The notes below the pieces were generated by a model. It was not told where the DNA came from. It searched no databases and was given only the letters and a program-made list of their open reading frames with translations. Position numbers and translations under genes: made by a program. From Pseudomonadota bacterium (GTDB lineage: Bacteria > Pseudomonadota > Alphaproteobacteria > Micavibrionales > UBA2020): DNA of 64,000 nucleotides. Location: positions 140,577-204,576 of the forward strand of contig JAJZVA010000002.1 of NCBI GenBank assembly GCA_021845905.1, read 5' to 3'. Shown piece after piece: positions 16,371 through 25,685 of this stretch (position 1 is the first letter of the stretch; every line of letters begins with the position of its first letter).

Positions 16371-18356
16371 TTATTCGCCCGCTGCGACGATCAGCGCGTT
16401 GAGGACTTCGCGTTTCGAAAGAAGCTCGCTCAAAATAATGCCGTTGGGCGCGCCGGGGCCGTAGACGATGTTGAAGGGGATGCCGTAGCGGCCATACGAA
16501 TTGAGATAGGCAGTGATGGCCGCGTCATGGTGCGTCCAGTCGCCCTGCATCAAGACGACGTTCGGCACCGACATCGCCGCCTGCACGTCCGCCCGGTCGA
16601 GCACGAGACGCATGTTCGCCTTGCAGGTCAGGCACCAGTCGGCGGTGATGTCGACGAAGACGGTGTCGCCCTGCGCGACGTCCTTTTTGATTTCCGCGGC
16701 GTTGAATTTTTGCCAGCCGGCGGAAAGCGTCGGCTGGGTTGCGACGGTCGTCAGCACATGGCCGAGCCAGAGCGCGGTGAGCAGCAGAACGGCGGCAAGC
16801 ACTTTTTTGAAGACCAGCATCCAGTTGCCGGGCTTGGGCATGTATTTGAAGACGCGCGGCGAAAGCGCCAGCAGCATATAAGGCGCGGCCATGCCGAGCC
16901 CCATGAAGGTGAAGACGGTGAAGATGTCGCCGGCCTGACGGGCGAGTGCGAAGCTGATCGCCGTGCCGAGGAACGGCGCCGAGCAGGGCGTGGCGAGCAG
17001 CGTGGCGAAAGCGCCTGTGAGGAAATGGCCGAGCATTGTCGGCGCGTATTCATGCCGTTTGGTAAGGTGGTGCGCGATGAAGCGCGGCAGCGGGATCTCG
17101 AAAAAGCCCCACATGTTGGCGGCGAAGAGCAGAAGAACGATGATCAGGAAGATCAGAAACCCGGGATACTGGAACTGGATGCCCCAGCCGATCGCGGCGC
17201 CGCTGTCCTTGAGCGCGACAAGCGCGCCCGCGATCACGAGGAATGAAAACACGATGCCTGCCGCCGCGGACATGAAGTTGCGGAAGATCTCCGCGCGGTG
17301 GATGCGGTGGTCTTTGCCGCCGTGGCTCAAGACCTCGAAGACCTTGATCGACAGCACCGGCAAAACGCAGGGCATGAGGTTGAGGATCAGCCCGCCGACG
17401 AAAGCGAAAAGCAGGATCATCGGGTCGAGATGCGCCGCCGCGCCGGAAATGATTTTTTCCATGGCGCGGTGCGCCGGATGCGCGCCGCCGAAAGTCACCG
17501 CGCGCTGGAAGGCCGCGCCGCCGCTTCGATAAGTAAGTATGACGCTGGTGCCGTCGAGCACGCCTGAAAGCGCCTTGAGGCCGCCGCCGGCGCGCAATGG
17601 TTCTTTGGCCTCCAGCCTGCGCGTGGCGGCATTGTAAGAGAAGACCGGCTTGCCGAAGCTGGCGTCGCCTTTCGTTTCGATGAAGAGGTCGGCCCCGGGC
17701 GCTGGCGCGGACGCGGCATGGCCCGCGACATGGAAGAACACGTCCTTGCCGTTCTGGTCGAGCCAGACGTTGCTGACGGAAAACGCGCCGTCGTTCGCCG
17801 TCGAGGGCACTTTTTCAAGCGCGGCGGCGAGCAGCGGCTGGCTGGCGCTCACTTGCGCCTCGCCCGCGGGAATATGAAGGTGGAGCTCTTTCTGTTCCGG
17901 CACGCAGATCGGGCCGCACACCAGCAGGCGGAGCTTGAGATCGAGATCGATGGCGTTGCCGGGATTTTCAGGCGTGAGGGTGACGGGAAAAACGACGTCA
18001 TGCGCGTAGCCGAAGTCCTGAATGCCGTAGGCGAGATACCGCGTCGGCGCGGGCCAGAGGACTTGCGCGGATTTGAGATTTTGCGAGCCCGTCCAGTCGA
18101 ACGACGGGGCAAGTCCCGTTTCTCCCGGCGTGCGCCAGTAGGTGTGCCATCCTTGCGCGAGCTTCACATCCACGCCCGCCTGAATGACTTTCAGGTTTCC
18201 GGCGCCGGTGACGGCGGCGATCAGCCGCGCGTGGGTGTGCGGCGGGCGGACACCCGTCTGCACGGGCATCCGCGCCGTCGTTGTTTGCGCCCATGCGGGT
18301 GCGGCGGCCATAAAAACAAAAAGAGCGAGCAGCGCGGCGAGAGAACGGAGCGACAT
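16371..18356 (-). CDS. DsbD/ScsB-type protein-disulfide reductase
   Basis: Moves reducing equivalents from cytosolic thioredoxin across the inner membrane to periplasmic targets. The 661-residue protein has a signal peptide (LLALFVFMAAAPAWA), a large N-terminal periplasmic domain of the ScsB type (about 25-290, with VCGPICVPEQ), an eight-helix membrane domain with the redox cysteines in NLMPCVLPVL and LLATPCSAPF, and a C-terminal thioredoxin domain with DWCLTCK near residue 572. ATG 18356 is preferred over a GTG at 18365 because GAAAGG lies eight bases before it. ScsB-like naming fits the N-terminal domain better than classical DsbD. Confidence 0.9.
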   Translation of the reverse strand: MSLRSLAALLALFVFMAAAPAWAQTTTARMPVQTGVRPPHTHARLIAAVTGAGNLKVIQAGVDVKLAQGWHTYWRTPGETGLAPSFDWTGSQNLKSAQVLWPAPTRYLAYGIQDFGYAHDVVFPVTLTPENPGNAIDLDLKLRLLVCGPICVPEQKELHLHIPAGEAQVSASQPLLAAALEKVPSTANDGAFSVSNVWLDQNGKDVFFHVAGHAASAPAPGADLFIETKGDASFGKPVFSYNAATRRLEAKEPLRAGGGLKALSGVLDGTSVILTYRSGGAAFQRAVTFGGAHPAHRAMEKIISGAAAHLDPMILLFAFVGGLILNLMPCVLPVLSIKVFEVLSHGGKDHRIHRAEIFRNFMSAAAGIVFSFLVIAGALVALKDSGAAIGWGIQFQYPGFLIFLIIVLLLFAANMWGFFEIPLPRFIAHHLTKRHEYAPTMLGHFLTGAFATLLATPCSAPFLGTAISFALARQAGDIFTVFTFMGLGMAAPYMLLALSPRVFKYMPKPGNWMLVFKKVLAAVLLLTALWLGHVLTTVATQPTLSAGWQKFNAAEIKKDVAQGDTVFVDITADWCLTCKANMRLVLDRADVQAAMSVPNVVLMQGDWTHHDAAITAYLNSYGRYGIPFNIVYGPGAPNGIILSELLSKREVLNALIVAAGE

Positions 18357-18598
18357 GGGAAACACCTTTCAACGTTGCCCCGATCATAAAGCAGATGCAG
18401 GCGGGATGGAATCGCGCATGGGAATAAAATCGCCGCGATTGGCGCAAGGCATTTCATAAATATTAAAACATCATGATTTATATACATATTAAATAGATGT
18501 TGGCTTCTTATGCCCTCTGTTTACATTCAATTTTAATAAAATCAGTATAGAATCAGTGAAGTGGGGGAACTTTTTAAAAAAATGCCCGGAGCGCGAGC

Positions 18599-20791
18599 TT
18601 GAGCGAGACTGATCAGCAGAACGGAAGCCGTTTGCAGACGGACAGGGCCGGAGGAAGAAAACCGTGGTCGCGGTGGTTGCGCTCGTGGCTGATGAGCCAC
18701 GACTATGTGCCGACGCATATCTGGAAGAGCAGCATCAGCTGGCGCATCACGATGGCAGTGTTCCTGACGCTCCTGCTGGTCGAGACGGTCTCCCTGATTT
18801 TGACCGTGCCGTCCTACGAAGCCGAGCAGCTGGCGGGCCTGCGCGCCGAGGCGCGCACCGCGCTGGTGTTCTCCCTGCAAAAAACCAAGGGCCAGCTTTT
18901 CTCGCCGTTGACGAAAGACGCGGCGACACGGCTGCTCGGCAACTCCAAGATCGAGGGGCTGACGGTTTACGGCCTCGACGACAGCGTGATCCAGTCCTAC
19001 GGCGCGCCGACCTTCCTGCAGCTCATGCCCAACCGCAACCCTCCCGCCGATTTCCGCTCCGCGGACAACAGCCATTATGAAACCGTCTTCATGGCGTCGG
19101 AACTCGGGCATCCCTATAACATCGTCGTGCGCATGAGCGCGACGACGGTCGAGGCGCGCGTCATCGAATATATACACCAGAGCCTGTGGATCATGTTCAT
19201 CATGTCCGCGCTGGTCACCAGCGTCCTGATGCTGGTCCTGAGCATGTGGCTCCTCGAGCCGATCATCCTTTTGCGCAACAACCTGCTCGGCGCGGCGAAG
19301 AACCCCGAGAAACCGGAGATCAAGAACCTGCGCAAGGAGCTGCACGACGAGATCGGCATCACCATCCGCGTCGCCAACGACCTGATCCGCCAGAACGCGT
19401 CCAGCCTCAAGCGCCTGCGCGCGCAGGCGGAGGACAAGATCCACAAGCTCGCCTATTTCGACAGCCTCACCGGCCTGCCGAACCGCACGTACTTCCTCGA
19501 ACAGCTTGAAGACATCATTCGCAACAAGGCGCTCGGCGAGAGCGAGACGCTGGCGGTGATGGCGGTCGATATCGACCACTTCAAGGACATCAACGACACC
19601 ATGGGCCACGAGATCGGCGACAAGCTTCTCGAGGCCGTCGGCAAGAGGCTGGTCAAGGCGTTGCCCGACCGCGCGGTGATCGCCCGCGCCAGCGCCGATG
19701 AATTCACCATCATGGCGGTGATGGGCGCGGACCATCCGGGCAGCGCGACGATCGCCGACAAAATCTTTTCCGTCATGGCCGAGCCGGTCAGCATCATGCA
19801 GGAGAACTTCCAGGTGCGCGTCTCCATCGGCGTGTCGCATTATCCCTCCGACGGCGACAACGCGCGGGCGATCCTCAAGAACGCCGACATCTCGCTCAAC
19901 CGCGCCAAGGAGGACGGGCGCGACACGGTGCGCTATTACAGCCAGGCGTTCGACGAGGCCGTCCATTACCGCTTCCAGATGCTGCGCGACCTGCGCAACG
20001 CCGTCAACCGCAAGGAGTTGCAGGTTTATTATCATCCGCAGTTCGAGCTCAAGACCGGGAAGATGGTCGGCGCGGAGGCGCTCTTGCGCTGGTGGCTGCC
20101 CGACAACAGCAAGGAAGGCGGCCAGTTCATTTCGCCGACCGAGTTCATCCCCGTCGCCGAACAGGCGGGTCTGATCGTGCCGATCGGAGAATATGTGCTC
20201 CGTACCGCCTGCGAGACCAACAAGATGTGGCAGGACAAGGGCCTGCCGCCGTTCCGCATCGCGGTCAACATTTCCGGCGTGCAGTTCCACCGCGGCGACA
20301 TCGTCGGGCTGGTCGATTCCGTTTTGAAGGAGACCGGCCTCGCGCCCCGCTGGCTCGAGCTGGAAGTCACCGAAAGCGTCTTCATGGAGAACATGCAGGC
20401 CGCCATCGACATTTTGCACGAGTTGCACAGTCTCGGCGTCGAACTGGCGGTCGACGATTTCGGCACCGGCTATTCTTCGTTAAGCTATCTGCGGCAGTTC
20501 CCCATCGACCGGCTCAAGATCGACCAGTCGTTCATCCGCAACGCGCTGGTCAACGTCGATGACAAGATGATCACCCGTACCATCATCACGCTGGGGCACA
20601 GCCTTGACCTCAAGGTCATCGCCGAGGGCGTCGAGACCGTGGAGCACGAAAAGTTCCTGCGCGAGCTTGGGTGCGACGAGGTGCAGGGCTTCAAATATAC
20701 CCAGCCCATCCCCGCCGAGAAGCTCGAAGGTTTTGTCGTCGAGCACAACCGTCAACTGGCGAAGAACGGCACGCTCAGCGTTGTGGAATAG
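18599..20791 (+). CDS. Membrane-bound GGDEF-EAL protein with degenerate GGDEF motif
   Basis: 730 residues. Two membrane helices (about 50-70 and 197-217) bracket a periplasmic sensor domain, followed by a short linker, a GGDEF domain (about 290-450) and an EAL domain (about 465-715). The cyclase signature reads ASADEF near residue 362 instead of GGDEF, so cyclic-di-GMP synthesis is unlikely. The EAL half keeps GAEALLRW, EVTES, DDFGTGYSS and KIDQSFI, so phosphodiesterase activity is expected. The start is a TTG with GGAG upstream, an unusual but supported choice. It is a monocistronic gene between the reductase and an unknown exported protein. Confidence 0.92.
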   Translation: MSETDQQNGSRLQTDRAGGRKPWSRWLRSWLMSHDYVPTHIWKSSISWRITMAVFLTLLLVETVSLILTVPSYEAEQLAGLRAEARTALVFSLQKTKGQLFSPLTKDAATRLLGNSKIEGLTVYGLDDSVIQSYGAPTFLQLMPNRNPPADFRSADNSHYETVFMASELGHPYNIVVRMSATTVEARVIEYIHQSLWIMFIMSALVTSVLMLVLSMWLLEPIILLRNNLLGAAKNPEKPEIKNLRKELHDEIGITIRVANDLIRQNASSLKRLRAQAEDKIHKLAYFDSLTGLPNRTYFLEQLEDIIRNKALGESETLAVMAVDIDHFKDINDTMGHEIGDKLLEAVGKRLVKALPDRAVIARASADEFTIMAVMGADHPGSATIADKIFSVMAEPVSIMQENFQVRVSIGVSHYPSDGDNARAILKNADISLNRAKEDGRDTVRYYSQAFDEAVHYRFQMLRDLRNAVNRKELQVYYHPQFELKTGKMVGAEALLRWWLPDNSKEGGQFISPTEFIPVAEQAGLIVPIGEYVLRTACETNKMWQDKGLPPFRIAVNISGVQFHRGDIVGLVDSVLKETGLAPRWLELEVTESVFMENMQAAIDILHELHSLGVELAVDDFGTGYSSLSYLRQFPIDRLKIDQSFIRNALVNVDDKMITRTIITLGHSLDLKVIAEGVETVEHEKFLRELGCDEVQGFKYTQPIPAEKLEGFVVEHNRQLAKNGTLSVVE

Positions 20792-20808
20792 GCGGTGCAC
20801 TATTTTTG

Positions 20809-20837
20809 TTGACATATAATCATATACATATTATGAT
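20809..20837 (+). promoter_or_regulatory. Consensus sigma-70 promoter upstream of an exported-protein gene
   Basis: TTGACA at 20809-20814 and TATGAT at 20832-20837 with a 17-base spacer, near-perfect consensus. Transcription would start near 20844, 26 bases before the ATG at 20870. An inverted repeat ATCATA/TATGAT overlaps the -10 element and may bind a regulator. Confidence 0.75.
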
Positions 20838-20869
20838 ATGGAAAAATACTTCTATTTAAGGCGAAAGTC

Positions 20870-21613
20870 ATGCGGCTCAGGGCGCATTTCAAAAAAGTTG
20901 CGGCGGCGGGGCTGACCGCGCTCTCGTGCGCGGGCGCACCGGGGCAGGTTCCTCTGGCGCAGGCGTCTTCCGCACCCGTTGCGCGGCAAAGCGCGGCGGC
21001 GCAGGATCATATCAAAAGCCATCCCGCGCGGTTGGCGGCTTTCGCATCCGCGCGCATGCGCCATTGGCGGTCGGCGCGGACGGTGGTTCTGTCGGGTGGA
21101 AAAAGCATGGCGGCGCTGGAGATGGAATATCCCGTCCTGCAAGGATTGTTTGACGAGACGCGCGCATGGCAAAAACGTCTGGGCGGCACGCTTGACATGT
21201 CTGCTGCGCCGCTGACGGCGGAAGTCGATGTGCCGGAGGCGGGCGCGCGTCTGCTGTTCGTCAGCCTTCAAGGGCCTTTTTTCTGCGGAGCGCAATATTG
21301 CGAGACGCATGTTTATGCGGATACGGGCGCGGGCTGGAAAAACGCGCTCGATGTCCTGACCGGAGACGATGTCTATGTTTCCGCGGCGAAAGGACGGGTT
21401 TCGTTGTTTGCCGCGCCCTACAGCGAAGACGGCCCCGCGGCAGTGGAGTGGATCTTGCGGGGCGATGTGTTTGTAGAGAACGCCCCGCCGCAAGAAGATC
21501 CTCGGTCAACGGCATCTCCCGCCGCGCGCGGAGAGAATCGGCGTAGCGTGAATGTGCCGGGGTCTGCGCTGCCATCGTCATCAAAGGGCAACGGGGCAAG
21601 GACGTCAAGCTGA
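20870..21613 (+). CDS. Unknown exported protein, possible frameshift at the 3' end
   Basis: 247 residues with an N-terminal signal-like segment (KKVAAAGLTALSCAG), probably exported. The central part contains GPFFCGAQYCETHVYAD, with two cysteines that may pair. The last 60 residues are low-complexity and look unlike the rest. From about 21562, reading one frame back gives VCAAIVIKGQRGKDVKLTRS up to a stop at 21651, which looks more like real protein. A lost base in the GGGG run at 21559-21562 would explain this. No family is recognised. It stands alone between the GGDEF-EAL gene and the convergent nad operon, under a strong promoter. Confidence 0.65.
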   Translation: MRLRAHFKKVAAAGLTALSCAGAPGQVPLAQASSAPVARQSAAAQDHIKSHPARLAAFASARMRHWRSARTVVLSGGKSMAALEMEYPVLQGLFDETRAWQKRLGGTLDMSAAPLTAEVDVPEAGARLLFVSLQGPFFCGAQYCETHVYADTGAGWKNALDVLTGDDVYVSAAKGRVSLFAAPYSEDGPAAVEWILRGDVFVENAPPQEDPRSTASPAARGENRRSVNVPGSALPSSSKGNGARTSS

Positions 21614-21667
21614 CGCGCAGCAAAGGCGTGCAGTGGTCGCGCCGGCCCTGAACGGCGCGGCGGCGGC

Positions 21668-22528
21668 TCATGCCGCCGATGTATAATCCAGACCGAGGTC
21701 GAAATTGGGCGCGCTGTGGGTGAGAGCGCCGGAGGAGATCATGTCGACGCCTGTTTCGGCGATTTGCGGGATGCGCTGCAAGGTCACGCTGCCAGAGGCT
21801 TCGAGCTTCGCGCGCCCGTCGGTCCGCTTCACCGCCGCCGCCATGTCTTCAAGGCTCATGTTGTCGAGCATGATGACGTCCGCGCCTTCCTGTAAAACTT
21901 CATCGAGTTGTTCCAGCGTATCGACTTCGATTTCGATCTTCACCGTGTGCCCGGCATGGGCTTTCGCGGTCTTCAGCGCGGGCACGACGCCGCCCGCGGC
22001 GGCGATGTGATTGTCCTTGATCAGGATGGCGTCGTCGAGGCGGAAGCGGTGGTTCATCCCGCCGCCGCAGCGCACGGCGTATTTTTCGAGCGCGCGCAAG
22101 CCGGGCGTGGTCTTGCGGGTGTCGCAAATGCGGGCTTTGCGATTGCCGCAGGCGCGGGCCATCTTTGCCGTCAGCGTGGCGATGCCGGAGAGACGCCCGG
22201 CGAAATTGAGCGCGACGCGCTCCGCCGTCAGGATCGACCGCGCATGGCCGGAAATCTCCATCACCGCGTCGCCTTCCTGAACGGCGTCGCCGTCGTTCTT
22301 GAGGCGTTTCACGTCGAGCGCCGGATCGACGATTTTGAAGGCCGCCGCAGCGATGTCGAGTCCGCAGATCACGCCCGCTTCGCGCGCGGCCATCACGACG
22401 CGCGCTTTGGCGCCCTCAGGGATCACCGCGCTTGAGGTGATGTCGCCGCCAAGGCCGAGGTCTTCCGCCAGCGCGGCTTGCACCATGGGTTCGATCAGCG
22501 CGGCGGGCAGAGGGGGAACGCGCGTCAT
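21668..22528 (-). CDS. nadC: Nicotinate-nucleotide pyrophosphorylase (carboxylating)
   Basis: Converts quinolinate and PRPP to nicotinate mononucleotide in de novo NAD synthesis. The 286-residue protein contains ALAEDLGLGGDIT, the active-site block CDTRKTTPGLRALEKYAV with GGGMNHRFRLDD, and EIEVDTLEQLDE; length and order are normal. Its ATG overlaps the stop of the preceding small gene as ATGA. It is the last gene of nadA-nadB-unknown-nadC. Confidence 0.96.
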   Translation of the reverse strand: MTRVPPLPAALIEPMVQAALAEDLGLGGDITSSAVIPEGAKARVVMAAREAGVICGLDIAAAAFKIVDPALDVKRLKNDGDAVQEGDAVMEISGHARSILTAERVALNFAGRLSGIATLTAKMARACGNRKARICDTRKTTPGLRALEKYAVRCGGGMNHRFRLDDAILIKDNHIAAAGGVVPALKTAKAHAGHTVKIEIEVDTLEQLDEVLQEGADVIMLDNMSLEDMAAAVKRTDGRAKLEASGSVTLQRIPQIAETGVDMISSGALTHSAPNFDLGLDYTSAA

Positions 22529-22896
22529 GCGGCCTCCGCCGCGGCCGTTGGCGCGCGCAGATCGAGAGGCTTTTTGAGGCAGGCTTCGGCCAGCGTGTCG
22601 ACGTGAAAATGCGGGCCGAAAATCGCCTGCCCTCTGTAGGTGAAGCGCTCGCGCGCCTCGTGTTCTTCAGCGCCCAGAATCGCCTTGAAGGCGGTCTGGA
22701 TCACTTCCGATTTCGTCATGTGCGGCGACAAAAACCATTTGCGGCAGGACTGATAGGTTTTTTCGCCGCAATCTCTGGTCAGGTCTGCGTCCCAGAACCC
22801 GACTTGCAGATAGGGCCGCGCCCCGTCCATGCGCACGCGGGTCTCCCAATCCTTGTAGCGCACGTCCGCAAGATATGATTCGAAAATCTCTTTCAT
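22525..22896 (-). CDS. Conserved-looking small protein inside the NAD biosynthesis operon
   Basis: 123 residues from ATG 22896 with GGAG eight bases upstream. It appears soluble and compact with several aromatic and His residues (RKWFLSPHMTKSEVIQ, then YRGQAIFGPHFHVDTLAE) and a single Cys pair (DCGEKTYQSC). It sits between nadB and nadC and overlaps the nadC start (ATGA), so it is cotranslated with the pathway enzymes. I do not recognise an enzyme family. A role in NAD metabolism is inferred from operon position only. Confidence 0.75.
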   Translation of the reverse strand: MKEIFESYLADVRYKDWETRVRMDGARPYLQVGFWDADLTRDCGEKTYQSCRKWFLSPHMTKSEVIQTAFKAILGAEEHEARERFTYRGQAIFGPHFHVDTLAEACLKKPLDLRAPTAAAEAA

Positions 22897-22913
22897 TCTT
22901 TTTTCTCCTGAGC

Positions 22914-24488
22914 CTAGGCGATTTTTTCTTTTGCGTGGAGAGGCGCCAGCGCTTTTTCCGCCAGCGCGTCGATGTTGCGGAGTGTCATGAAACTGCGTTT
23001 TTCCCATACCTTGAGAGGCGCGGGGTAATCGGGGCGGAAATGCCCGCCGCGGCTCTCGGTGCGGGCGAGGGCCGCAACGGCGACCATCTTCGCCACAAGC
23101 GCCATGTCGGCCAGCGCCGCGTCGTTGCGCGCCGCTTCTTCCAGCGCGAGGATGCCGCGCAAGCCGCTTTGCATCGTCTCGCCGTTGCGCGCGACGCCGA
23201 AGCAATCGGTCATGATCTGGCGCAGGCGCAGACGTTCCGCGGGGCGGGAAACGGTTTTTTGCTCCGGCGGCGTTTCAGCGGCGCCGTCGACGGATATGTC
23301 GCAAGCGACATGAGCGGATATGTCGCAAGCGACATGGGTGGATATGTCGCAAGCGACATGGCGCGCCATCACGATCGCCTCCATCAATGAATTGCTGGCG
23401 AGGCGGTTCGCGCCGTGCAGGCCGGTTGCGGCGGTTTCGCCCGCCGCCCAGAGGCCTTGCAAAGACGTCCGTCCGTTCAGATCCGTCGCCACGCCGCCCA
23501 TGTGGTAGTGCGCGACCGGAAACACAGGCACGAGGCTGTGCTGCGGGTCGATGTTCGCGCGTCGGCAGGCGGCGACGAGCGCGGGGAAATGCGCCGTGTC
23601 GAGGCTACGGCAGTCGAGATAGACTTTCTGCCCGCGCTGCATCTCGGCGAAGATCGCGCGGGAGACGACGTCGCGCGGCGCGAGTTCGGCCATCGGGTGA
23701 TAATTTTTCATGAACCGCTCGCCGCGGCTGTTTAAAAGCAGCGCGCCGTCGCCGCGCAGGGCTTCGGAGGCGAGCGGCGCCGGGTCTTCGCCGATGTCGA
23801 GCGCCGTCGGGTGGAACTGCACGAATTCGAGGTCGGACAAAAGGGCTCCCGCGCGCGCGGCGAGCGCGATGCCTCGCCCGACCGAAGAGAGCGGGTTGGT
23901 CGTCGCGGCGTAAAGGCCGCCAAGGCCGCCGGTGGCGAGCACGACGGCGTTTGCCGCGATGGCGCCGCCAGCCCCGGTCGTCACGCCGGTGACGCGCCTG
24001 CTCTGCACGATCAGCCTTTCAGCGGAAACATTTTCCAGCACGGTGACGGCAGGGGTGTTTCTCGCCGCTTTGACAAGCGCGCGCATCAGCTCCTTGCCGA
24101 ATCCGTCGCCAGCCTTGGCTTTCAGCACGCGGCGGCGGCTGTGGCAGGCCTCGCGGTTGAGCTTGAAATCTTCCGCAGCGTCGCGGTCGAAGCGCACGCC
24201 AAGCTTGTCGAGCAATGCCACCGCCTCCGGCGCGGCGGCGACCAGCGCGTTCACGACTGCGGGATCCGCCGTTCCGGCGGCGGCTTTCAGCGTGTCCGCA
24301 GCGTGGAGCGCGGGGCTGTCGTCTTTATCGACCGCGGCGGCAAGGCCGCCTTGCGCGAGGACGCTCGAACAACTCTCGCCCAGGGGCCCGCCGGAGAGGA
24401 CAACGACTTTCCTTTGTTTTTCGGCGAGCGCGAGCGCGGTCATCAAGCCAGCCGATCCGGCGCCGATGATAAGGACGTCTGTTTTCAT
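22914..24488 (-). CDS. nadB: L-aspartate oxidase with an in-frame palindromic repeat insertion
   Basis: FAD enzyme oxidising L-aspartate to iminoaspartate, the first step of de novo NAD synthesis. The 524-residue protein has the dinucleotide loop [16 protein letters not shown] at the N-terminus, [16 protein letters not shown], the catalytic HPTALD and the [11 protein letters not shown] block, then [19 protein letters not shown] before the C-terminal helical domain. Residues about 376-399 are three copies of HVACDIS(T/A/V), encoded by a 24-base palindromic repeat. The insertion sits at the junction between the flavin core and the C-terminal domain. The frame is intact. The start overlaps the nadA stop (ATGA). 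Confidence 0.94.
   Translation of the reverse strand: MKTDVLIIGAGSAGLMTALALAEKQRKVVVLSGGPLGESCSSVLAQGGLAAAVDKDDSPALHAADTLKAAAGTADPAVVNALVAAAPEAVALLDKLGVRFDRDAAEDFKLNREACHSRRRVLKAKAGDGFGKELMRALVKAARNTPAVTVLENVSAERLIVQSRRVTGVTTGAGGAIAANAVVLATGGLGGLYAATTNPLSSVGRGIALAARAGALLSDLEFVQFHPTALDIGEDPAPLASEALRGDGALLLNSRGERFMKNYHPMAELAPRDVVSRAIFAEMQRGQKVYLDCRSLDTAHFPALVAACRRANIDPQHSLVPVFPVAHYHMGGVATDLNGRTSLQGLWAAGETAATGLHGANRLASNSLMEAIVMARHVACDISTHVACDISAHVACDISVDGAAETPPEQKTVSRPAERLRLRQIMTDCFGVARNGETMQSGLRGILALEEAARNDAALADMALVAKMVAVAALARTESRGGHFRPDYPAPLKVWEKRSFMTLRNIDALAEKALAPLHAKEKIA
23292..23363. repeat. Three tandem 24-bp palindromic units inside nadB
   Basis: Units at 23292-23315, 23316-23339 and 23340-23363 are identical over 20 of 24 bases or more. 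Each carries the palindrome ATGTCGC-AA-GCGACAT. The 24-base period keeps the nadB frame and adds eight residues per unit. The arrangement recalls palindromic elements that insert in frame in genes of other alphaproteobacteria. Confidence 0.92.
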
Positions 24489-25477
24489 GATTTCACCTTG
24501 AGCATGTTTTCCACCGCCTGTTTCGCGCGCGCGGCGACCCTGGGGTCGACCGTCACCTCGTGGGTCATGGTTTCAAGGCAGTGAAGAATTTTATCGAGGG
24601 TGATGCGCTTCATATGCGGGCAGAGGTTGCAGGGGCGCACGAACTCGACGTTGGGGTTCTCGACCGAGACGTTGTCGGACATCGAGCATTCGGTGATCAT
24701 CACCACGCGTTTGGGCTGACGATCTCTTACGTAGTCGCTCATCGCCTTGGTCGATCCGGCGAAATCCGCTTCCGCCATCACCTCCGGAGGGCATTCGGGG
24801 TGGGCGAGGATCACGGCATCCGGCCAGGCCTTGCGGAACTTCCTGATTTCCTCCGGCGTGAAGCGCTCGTGCACTTCGCACGACCCTTCCCAGGTGAGGA
24901 TTTTCTTTTGCGTCTTCTTCGCCGTGTTGCGGGCGAGAAATTTGTCGGGGATCATCAGCACCGTGTCGGACGGCAGGCTTTCGACGACGGCGAGCGCGTT
25001 CGACGACGTGCAGCAGATATCCGACTCGGCCTTTACCTCCGCCGCGGTGTTGACGTAGGTGACGACCGGCACGCCGGGATATTTTTCGCGCAAGAGACGC
25101 ACGTCCGCCGCGGTGATCGACGACGCGAGCGAGCAGCCCGCCTCCGTATCGGGAATCAGCACGGTTTTTTCCGGCGAGAGGACTTTCGACGTTTCGGCCA
25201 TAAAGTGCACGCCCGCCTGCACGATGACTTTTGCGTCGGTTTCCGCCGCCTGCCTTGCCAGTTGCAGGCTGTCGCCCGCGAAATCCGCGACGCAATGGAA
25301 AATCTCCGGCGTCATGTAGTTGTGCGCGAGGATCACGGCGTTCTTCTCGCGTTTGAGCCGGTTGATCTTGTCGATTACCGGCGCGTAAGCCTGCCAGCTC
25401 AGGGGGTCGATAACGCGGCTGACTTTCGCATAGAGCGCGGCGGCGGATTTTTGGGCTGGCGTGACGGTGTCGAACAT
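24485..25477 (-). CDS. nadA: Quinolinate synthase
   Basis: Iron-sulfur enzyme condensing iminoaspartate with dihydroxyacetone phosphate to quinolinate. The 330-residue protein has [20 protein letters not shown] near residue 50, CCTSSNA in the middle domain, and the C-terminal RPCNLCPHM block; its conserved Cys residues fit the single [4Fe-4S] cluster. The start is set at ATG 25477 because AGGAGA lies nine bases upstream; longer frames reach into the operator region. First gene of the nad operon, directly downstream of two NadQ-like palindromes. Confidence 0.95.
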   Translation of the reverse strand: MFDTVTPAQKSAAALYAKVSRVIDPLSWQAYAPVIDKINRLKREKNAVILAHNYMTPEIFHCVADFAGDSLQLARQAAETDAKVIVQAGVHFMAETSKVLSPEKTVLIPDTEAGCSLASSITAADVRLLREKYPGVPVVTYVNTAAEVKAESDICCTSSNALAVVESLPSDTVLMIPDKFLARNTAKKTQKKILTWEGSCEVHERFTPEEIRKFRKAWPDAVILAHPECPPEVMAEADFAGSTKAMSDYVRDRQPKRVVMITECSMSDNVSVENPNVEFVRPCNLCPHMKRITLDKILHCLETMTHEVTVDPRVAARAKQAVENMLKVKS

Positions 25478-25501
25478 GGATTTAATCTCCTGCATACATT
25501 T

Positions 25502-25550
25502 ATACTCAATATGAGCATAAGTATTATACTCAATTTGAGCATAAGTCAAT
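25502..25550 (-). promoter_or_regulatory. nadA promoter with two NadQ-like operators
   Basis: Reading leftwards, ATTGAC (25545-25550) and TATAAT (25523-25528) form a promoter with a 16-base spacer. Two near-identical palindromes, ATACTCAATATGAGCAT (25502-25518) and ATACTCAATTTGAGCAT (25526-25542), are spaced 24 bases apart. One fills the spacer and the other covers the start site. Their ATRCTCA-N3-TGAGCAT form resembles the NadQ motif described for nad operons of alphaproteobacteria. Repression by blocking polymerase is the natural inference. The NadQ gene itself is not in the window. Confidence 0.75.
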
Positions 25551-25685
25551 GAAGATTCGGTTAAGCTTGCGCGCGCGGCGATCTGGAATAACATCTTATT
25601 GAAATGTATACATATTTTATTGACCTAAAAACTGAACGGTGCCAAGATCAGCGGTGGGGGAACGTACAACGATGGGGGAATTTTC

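Noticed and set aside
23292-23363. CRISPR-like array
   Set aside because: The three repeats are directly adjacent with no spacers, lie inside nadB and keep its frame; there are no cas genes.
25596-25612. ATGTATACAT palindrome upstream of the TetR gene as its own operator
   Set aside because: It is short and AT-rich, with no second copy; TetR sites are usually longer. It remains a weak possibility.
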